Positions 59,195-64,000 of a stretch of 64,000 nt of DNA are shown here, piece after piece. A program made the position numbers and the translations under genes. The stretch's first letter is position 1. Every line of letters begins with the position of its first letter. The notes under the pieces were generated by a model that saw only the letters and a list, made by a program, of their open reading frames with translations, was not told the DNA's origin and ran no database searches. The DNA is from Termitomyces sp. T153 (lineage: Eukaryota; Basidiomycota; Agaricomycetes; Agaricales; Lyophyllaceae), in NCBI GenBank assembly GCA_018296165.2, contig JACKQL020000071.1, positions 62,001-126,000 of the forward strand, given 5' to 3'.

Positions 59195-60604
59195 ATGATT
59201 AGTGACGACTCGTTTTTCTTGTCAGACTTAATGAATTCTGAGCTTCTCCCTCACGAGCTCCTTCTCATTGCTTCAATCCAGCTACAAAATCTATCTCTGA
59301 GACAGCACTCTCTATCTCCCACTCGGATAACCCAGATGATTTTGGGGTTTGGTGGAGTGGATGGAGGATCTGTCTAACTAACCGGTCCTCACAGGAAATG
59401 AAGTCTAATGATCAAGAATAGACCACATCACGTCACATCGATGGTCCAGCCAAACAGACCAAACTTTGTAATGCACCTTTCTAAAAACAATCCAGGTGTA
59501 CTGTTAGCTAGTCATTCAGCCAGTCATGGTTCAGTTAGGGTTTTGAAGTGTTAGTGTTAATGTTTGTCAGTGTCAGTATTAGTGTTATATGTTAGTGCTA
59601 GTGTTAGTGTTAGGGATGATGGGAGTTCGCAGACACACATGCACAAAGAGGACAAAATAGTCTTCTGTGCCTTCATTTGATGGTATTGAGTTAGACAGAT
59701 CATCCCATGGACTCAGTTTGGTGGTTATTTTCATCTTAATTATTCACCTTTAATCCTCAAGTTATCCCCCTGTGCCCCTGGTCCTCGAAATGTGTGCATT
59801 TCAATCTCACCTATCCCTGCTCAGCTCATTATTCATCTGTAGCTCTCGGAAAGACATTGTCCTAGGGTCCAGACTCTGAATAGAAGCCAGAGCAATGGCT
59901 TAGGCCTTAGGCTCCTCCTAGAGGCTTTGCATGAGGTTCACCATGCCTGGGATCTACTCACACCTGTCAGTGTGACTTGGCATCTCTGCAGAAGCTCTCA
60001 AAACTTGATTTTCCTGAGCTTGACATGCCCTGGTGGTGTCAAGGAATGAAGTTGGCAGTGGATGCACCAGTACATGTTGATCACATATATTTGGCTATGA
60101 CCTCCCCCTTTAAATGTTTTTTACTTTCTATTCTCATACCTCAGTTTGTTTTACTCTCTGAAGTGTGACTGAGGTATGACACTACATTACTTGTTTAGTA
60201 TTTCATACTTACTCATTACACTAGACTGTGTGTATGCTATTCAAGTATTTAGTTACAGTTTGTTTTACTCTCTGAAGTGTGACTGAGGTATGACACTACA
60301 TTACTTGTTTAGTATTTCATACTTACTCATTACACTAGACTGTGTGTATGCTATTCAAGTATTTAGTTACAGTTTGTTTTACTCTCTGAAGTGTGACTGA
60401 GACCACATGTATGTTATTCAGTTTCCACCACACTCCACTTCATTTGCTGTCCTCCAAAAGGTTATGAGCCCTGTTGCCTAATACCAAAAAGGGATTAGAC
60501 AAATTCAAACAGAGCATACACTCACCACTCATGTTACTTCTGCACAAACATTCTTTTTTTTTCACTTCCTAACATCACCTGGATCACTTCTGAATCCACA
60601 CATC
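59195..60604. other. CpG-poor repeat-derived stretch
   Basis: No gene. It contains degenerate GTTAGT repeats at about 59548-59612 and the 114-bp duplication described separately. From about 59850 onward I see no CpG. Confidence 0.5.
60142..60405 (+). repeat. 114-bp tandem repeat, about 2.3 copies
   Basis: CAGTTTGTTTTACTCTCTGA starts at 60142, 60256 and 60370 (step 114). The first two copies are virtually identical, so the duplication is recent; the third is cut after GTGACTGAG. Confidence 0.95.
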
Positions 60605-60614
60605 ATGTCAAACC

Positions 60615-61400
60615 ATGACAGGCTCAGAGACAACTACTTGCCCCATCCTGAATGGACCTGACAACTTCCAGATCTGGAAATTCAGGATAACTGTGAAGCT
60701 CAGGCAAGAAAAAGTCTGGGACATCATTGCTGGAACAACAACTCCCTCAGCCAGCACCAAAACACAAACCAAACCACTCCAATCTCCAACTGACACCACC
60801 ACTGCATTGATCTCCTTGCCACAGTCACAAAAAGACAACTGGCAAATCCAAGATTTCAAGGCTGCTGGCATCATCATCATGCATGTCTCCAACAGGCTTG
60901 CAATTGAGGTTGGTGATCTAGACCACTCAAAGGAGATGTTTGATAAGCTGGTGAAGATGCATGAAGCCACAAACATTGGTGTAAGCACCTTCTAGATGTT
61001 TATTACCATGCTAGACCAAAAATGGGATGGATCTCCTGCTACTCTCAGTGATCACATCTCATCCATCTCTACTGCCAGTGCAAAACTCACTGCCATGAAG
61101 AGACAAGTTGACCACAAGTTCCTTGCCTTCATACTTCTCCACTCTCTTCCTGATGACACTGTATGGGAATTGTTCTGTGCCACTGTCTTGAACTCTCTCA
61201 CACCTGGAACATCATTATCATTCTCCACCCTATTGGACCAACTCACATTCATGGTCACAGCTCAACAAGGTGCCTCCTCTGATGCAGCCCCTCAAGGCTG
61301 ACACAAACTCAAAGTGAAAAGGCAAAGGTACAAAATCCAACAAGTGGTGTGAGCACCCTAGATCCCCTTCACATAATACAGCTGACTGTTGAACTCTAAA
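60615..61400 (+). pseudogene. Copia-type Gag (UBN2-like) with in-frame stop
   Basis: The frame starts MTGSETTTCPILNGPDNFQI and carries DNFQIWKFRITVKLRQEKVW and QKDNWQIQDFKAAGIIIMHV. After GVSTF a TAG at about 60993-60995 interrupts it. The same frame continues MLDQKWDGSPATLSDHISSI and KFLAFILLHSLPDDTVWELF, ending in ASSDAAPQG and TGA. A zinc-knuckle-like CEHPRSPSHNTADC (C-x7-H-x4-C) follows at about 61347-61388. This is the capsid/nucleocapsid region of a Ty1/copia LTR retrotransposon; the stop and missing protease continuity show it is dead. Confidence 0.8.
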
Positions 61401-61679
61401 AGAACAGAAAGATGGAAAGAAAAAGGACAAAGGAAAAAGGGGCTAGGCAAATCATGCAAGCCATGACTTGGCATCAGACTCTGATGATTCAGATGACTCC
61501 AATAGAGATATGGGCAGGGGAATAGTGGATTATTCAAATACAAAGTCTGCTCATGTTTCTAAGGCTTTAATAACACACATTTTGGCTCATGCTGAGGGTG
61601 CAACTCATGTGTGCTATTTCATGAAAAAGAAGAGTGAGGCCCTATTGCAATTCTGCAAATTTAAAAAACAATATGCAGA

Positions 61680-62170
61680 CATACTTCAAATCAAAAATCA
61701 GTGAGCTCTACCCATCAGAAAATTTTATCAATTTCTTCTAGTCTGATAATGGTGGCAAGTACCTTGGAAAGAAGTTCCAAGAGGAACTTAGAAAGGGAGG
61801 CACTGTTCACCACACTACTGCACCAGACACACCTGAACAAAATGGGTTATCTGAGTGCATGAATCAGACACTCATAAACACTGCAACTGCAATTCTCATT
61901 GAATCTGGACTCCCAAAATCTTTCTGGTCTGATGCTTTGCACACTGCCACAATAATCATCAGTATGGCAGCAGGACTTAAAGGAAAGGCACCCTACAATG
62001 TGATCTTTAAGCAGGAAGTTGACATATCATGATTCTGCCCTTTTGGTGCCACTGCATATGTCCTGATTCCCAAGGATCAGTGAGACAGAAAATTTGCAGA
62101 GAAAGTGCAAAAGGTTGTACTCATTGGATACCACAACAGAGAAGAAGGCATACAAATTACTAGACATTAA
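61680..62170 (+). pseudogene. Copia integrase core, broken
   Basis: Two of the three DDE-type acidic positions are readable: the second Asp in SDNGGKYLGKKFQEELRKGG and the Glu in PDTPEQNGLSECMNQTLI. They are followed by LPKSFWSDALHTATIIISMA and GKAPYNVIF, then FCPFGATAYVLIPK and VQKVVLIGYHN. Stops interrupt it before FCPFG and after PKDQ, so no functional enzyme is encoded. The first Asp and the HHCC zinc domain are not intact upstream. Confidence 0.8.
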
Positions 62171-62289
62171 AATAAGAAAGGAATTCAGCAGTCAAAACAT
62201 CTGTTTTGATGAGGACAAAAACTAACCTCCAGCAGCCTCAGATTTAAAGAATGAAATTGATGGCTAGTGGGAGCCAAACTTCCTACAAT

Positions 62290-64000
62290 CCCTACTCAAT
62301 AGTCAACCAAAAGGCCAAACTGTCATGACCCACTCCCTGGACCCCCAAACACCATTCCCAACCTGCTCACCCCCTCTAGAGTTATCCCCAATGTCCCTTC
62401 AAACTCCCCCAACCTTCATTGACCTATGATGCCTACTCTGGACAACTCCAATGCTTCTCTGGCAAACCACAATGGTCCCCTGGCTAACTCTGATGCCTTC
62501 TCTGCAGTCATCAATGCTTCCCTAACTCTCCTGAGCTCCTGAAACCTCCCCCACTGTTCCTGACTCTAGCATACATCATCAACTCATCTTCCTAGTTTGC
62601 CTGACCAACCCTGGAGCATCACAAAGACCCTGGGACAGCCCACATCCTCAATTGATCCCATCAGAACATCAATGCAGCTTGTCCCCTGATCACAACTGAC
62701 ATCTATCAACTCTGTGCAGCTCCATTGAGCCCCACTGCCAGACCCACTGTCCTCCAGAGCTCTCCAGTAGTCAGTATATAAGTTGTAGAGTAGCACCTCA
62801 TACTCTAGTCTTCATATTGCTTAACATTACCTATGGTCTGATTGTTTCTGTCTTGTGTTTTGTGTTCTGTGTTATGTTTCCCTTTATCTCAGTCTCCTGG
62901 TCTTATCTCAGTCTCCTGGTCTTATCTCAGTCTCCTGGTCTTGTCTTGTCTCTATTTCCATTATTGTTCTTGTTATCATTTCATATCTCTGCTTGAATCT
63001 AATTTTTGTTCTTGTCTCAATCTTGTCTCAACTCCATCTTGTCTTGTTTGACTCCATTTTCATTATTGTGTTCAAGTCCTTTCAATCCTAATGCCTTGAC
63101 AAACTCCATGCTTATGATTACAAACTCAAACATTCTTTGAACCAACTCTGGACCTTGCTATTTGCTCAGCCCTGAAACCCATCAACTTTTGTTGATCCCC
63201 TATCAAACTCTAGCCCTGCTCCCATCACTCACATAGCCTCTGTTTGCCCTGCACCTCTAATACTCACTTCTGGACTTGTACTTAATGTCCCATCAAGTCT
63301 GACCTTTTCCCTGCAACTTGTCTTAGACTTCTCTGGACCACTCCAGACTTGTTCAGATCACTCTCCATCACTTATCCTCACAAGTCCCAATGTCTAGACC
63401 TTCTCTGAATGCCCAGTTATCAGTGCAGGATATTGCATCTGCCTAGTAAGGATTCACCCAGTGTAGCTGAGCGCCCATGGTCAGTGGAACCTGACACAAA
63501 CCATCACCACATCTGAATACAAATCAGATGGGGAATTGGACACAGAGTCAGTAGGAGCAGACTCACCTGTCAAGGTTATCCCAACAGAGACAAACCACAT
63601 CTCAGAAAGACATCCAGCAATGCTCACAACTTCACTGCCTTCAAGCCCATCACCAATGCCAACAACCATTGCAGTAAAATAAAAGTGCAAAACTGGACAA
63701 ATATCAAGTTCAGTGGAAAAGACATCTGAACTACAAAGAGGAAAAAGTACATGCACCCATAAGATTGTAGTCTGTGACACTGACTATTGAAGAGCCATGG
63801 ACCTGCAGGCAAAGCAAAGAGAAGAAGGGAAATCTGAGAAGCATGCACATACAGATGATGCTACCACTTCAGAGTCCAACACACCTCACTAAATGATGCT
63901 TGACATTCAAGCACACACCAAAGACCTAGAACTCAGTGACTTGACTGATCCACCAGAGTCAGAATGTGAGGAAGAAACTTCACCAGAATCTCTCAAAGTG
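62290..64000. other. Degenerate repeat sequence at the window end
   Basis: Pro/Ser-like low-complexity frames without motifs. A TATATAAG-containing segment at about 62776-62850 resembles a promoter/R region and could be part of an LTR. No gene is supported. Confidence 0.35.
62889..62946 (+). repeat. 19-bp direct repeat, three copies
   Basis: CTCAGTCTCCTGGTCTTAT is repeated three times in tandem (the third varies at its end), inside the degenerate retrotransposon region. Confidence 0.9.

Larger units (their letters stand above)
60600..64000 (+). mobile_element. Degenerate Ty1/copia LTR retrotransposon, running off the window
   Basis: Order 5'-gag (60615-61400)-integrase (about 61680-62170)-further degenerate segments. 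The order of integrase before any reverse transcriptase is the copia arrangement. No reverse transcriptase or RNase H motif was recognised before 64000; the rest may lie beyond the edge or be lost. LTR ends were not identified. CpG is almost absent throughout, typical of methylated and deaminated repeats. Confidence 0.75.

Noticed and set aside
59548..59615. Telomere-like GTTAGT/GTTAGGG run
   Set aside because: Mostly degenerate GTTAGTGTTAGT with one TTAGGG; it is interstitial and irregular, so not evidence of a telomere.

Overview
The window looks like nuclear DNA of a filamentous basidiomycete (Agaricomycetes). Genes are compact and split by many short GT..AG introns of about 45-70 bases. 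Housekeeping genes lie close together on both strands. The proteins are fungal: homocitrate synthase (aminoadipate lysine pathway), Crz1-type C2H2 factor, Npr3, Cwc2, Tma46, Sde2. Splice models were built by hand; wherever I summed exon lengths the total was divisible by three. The repeat text reminds me of Rhizoctonia/Ceratobasidiaceae genomes, but that is memory, not a search result.

Layout. 0.5-4 kb: a LYR-motif mitochondrial protein, a decayed ARID-domain gene, and translation factor eIF1A. 4-8.4 kb: sparse, with one repeat-associated ORF and a decayed NAD(P)-dependent epimerase gene. 8.5-23 kb: a dense housekeeping block with NPR3 (-), CWC2 (+), TMA46 (-), a membrane protein (+), a large unrecognised gene (-) and a leucine-rich-repeat protein (-). 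23-31 kb: three C2H2 zinc-finger genes, all on the + strand. 31.6-34.7 kb: a four-helix (MARVEL-like) membrane-protein gene with decayed copies beside it. 34.7-41.9 kb: gene-free, with two repeat arrays of a 59-bp unit, each ending in the same perfect hairpin. The first lies in an apparent 2.06-kb insertion bounded by a 17-bp direct repeat. 41.9-44.5 kb: a CRZ1-like gene and a divergent small gene. 44.5-49.2 kb: mostly non-coding, with a roughly 240-bp triplication. 49.2-58.3 kb: an intron-containing tRNA, thymidylate synthase, a DUF1295 membrane protein, a GPI-type secreted protein, SDE2 and homocitrate synthase. 58.5-64 kb: a truncated P450 relic and a degenerate Ty1/copia retrotransposon in DNA almost without CpG.

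The conserved genes cover nutrient signalling (Npr3 in the SEACIT/GATOR1 complex), translation (eIF1A, Tma46), splicing and genome maintenance (Cwc2, Sde2), calcium signalling (Crz1), lysine synthesis and dTMP synthesis. They do not form one pathway. The clearest candidate for something undescribed is the hairpin-ended, 59-bp-repeat element at 38-40 kb.
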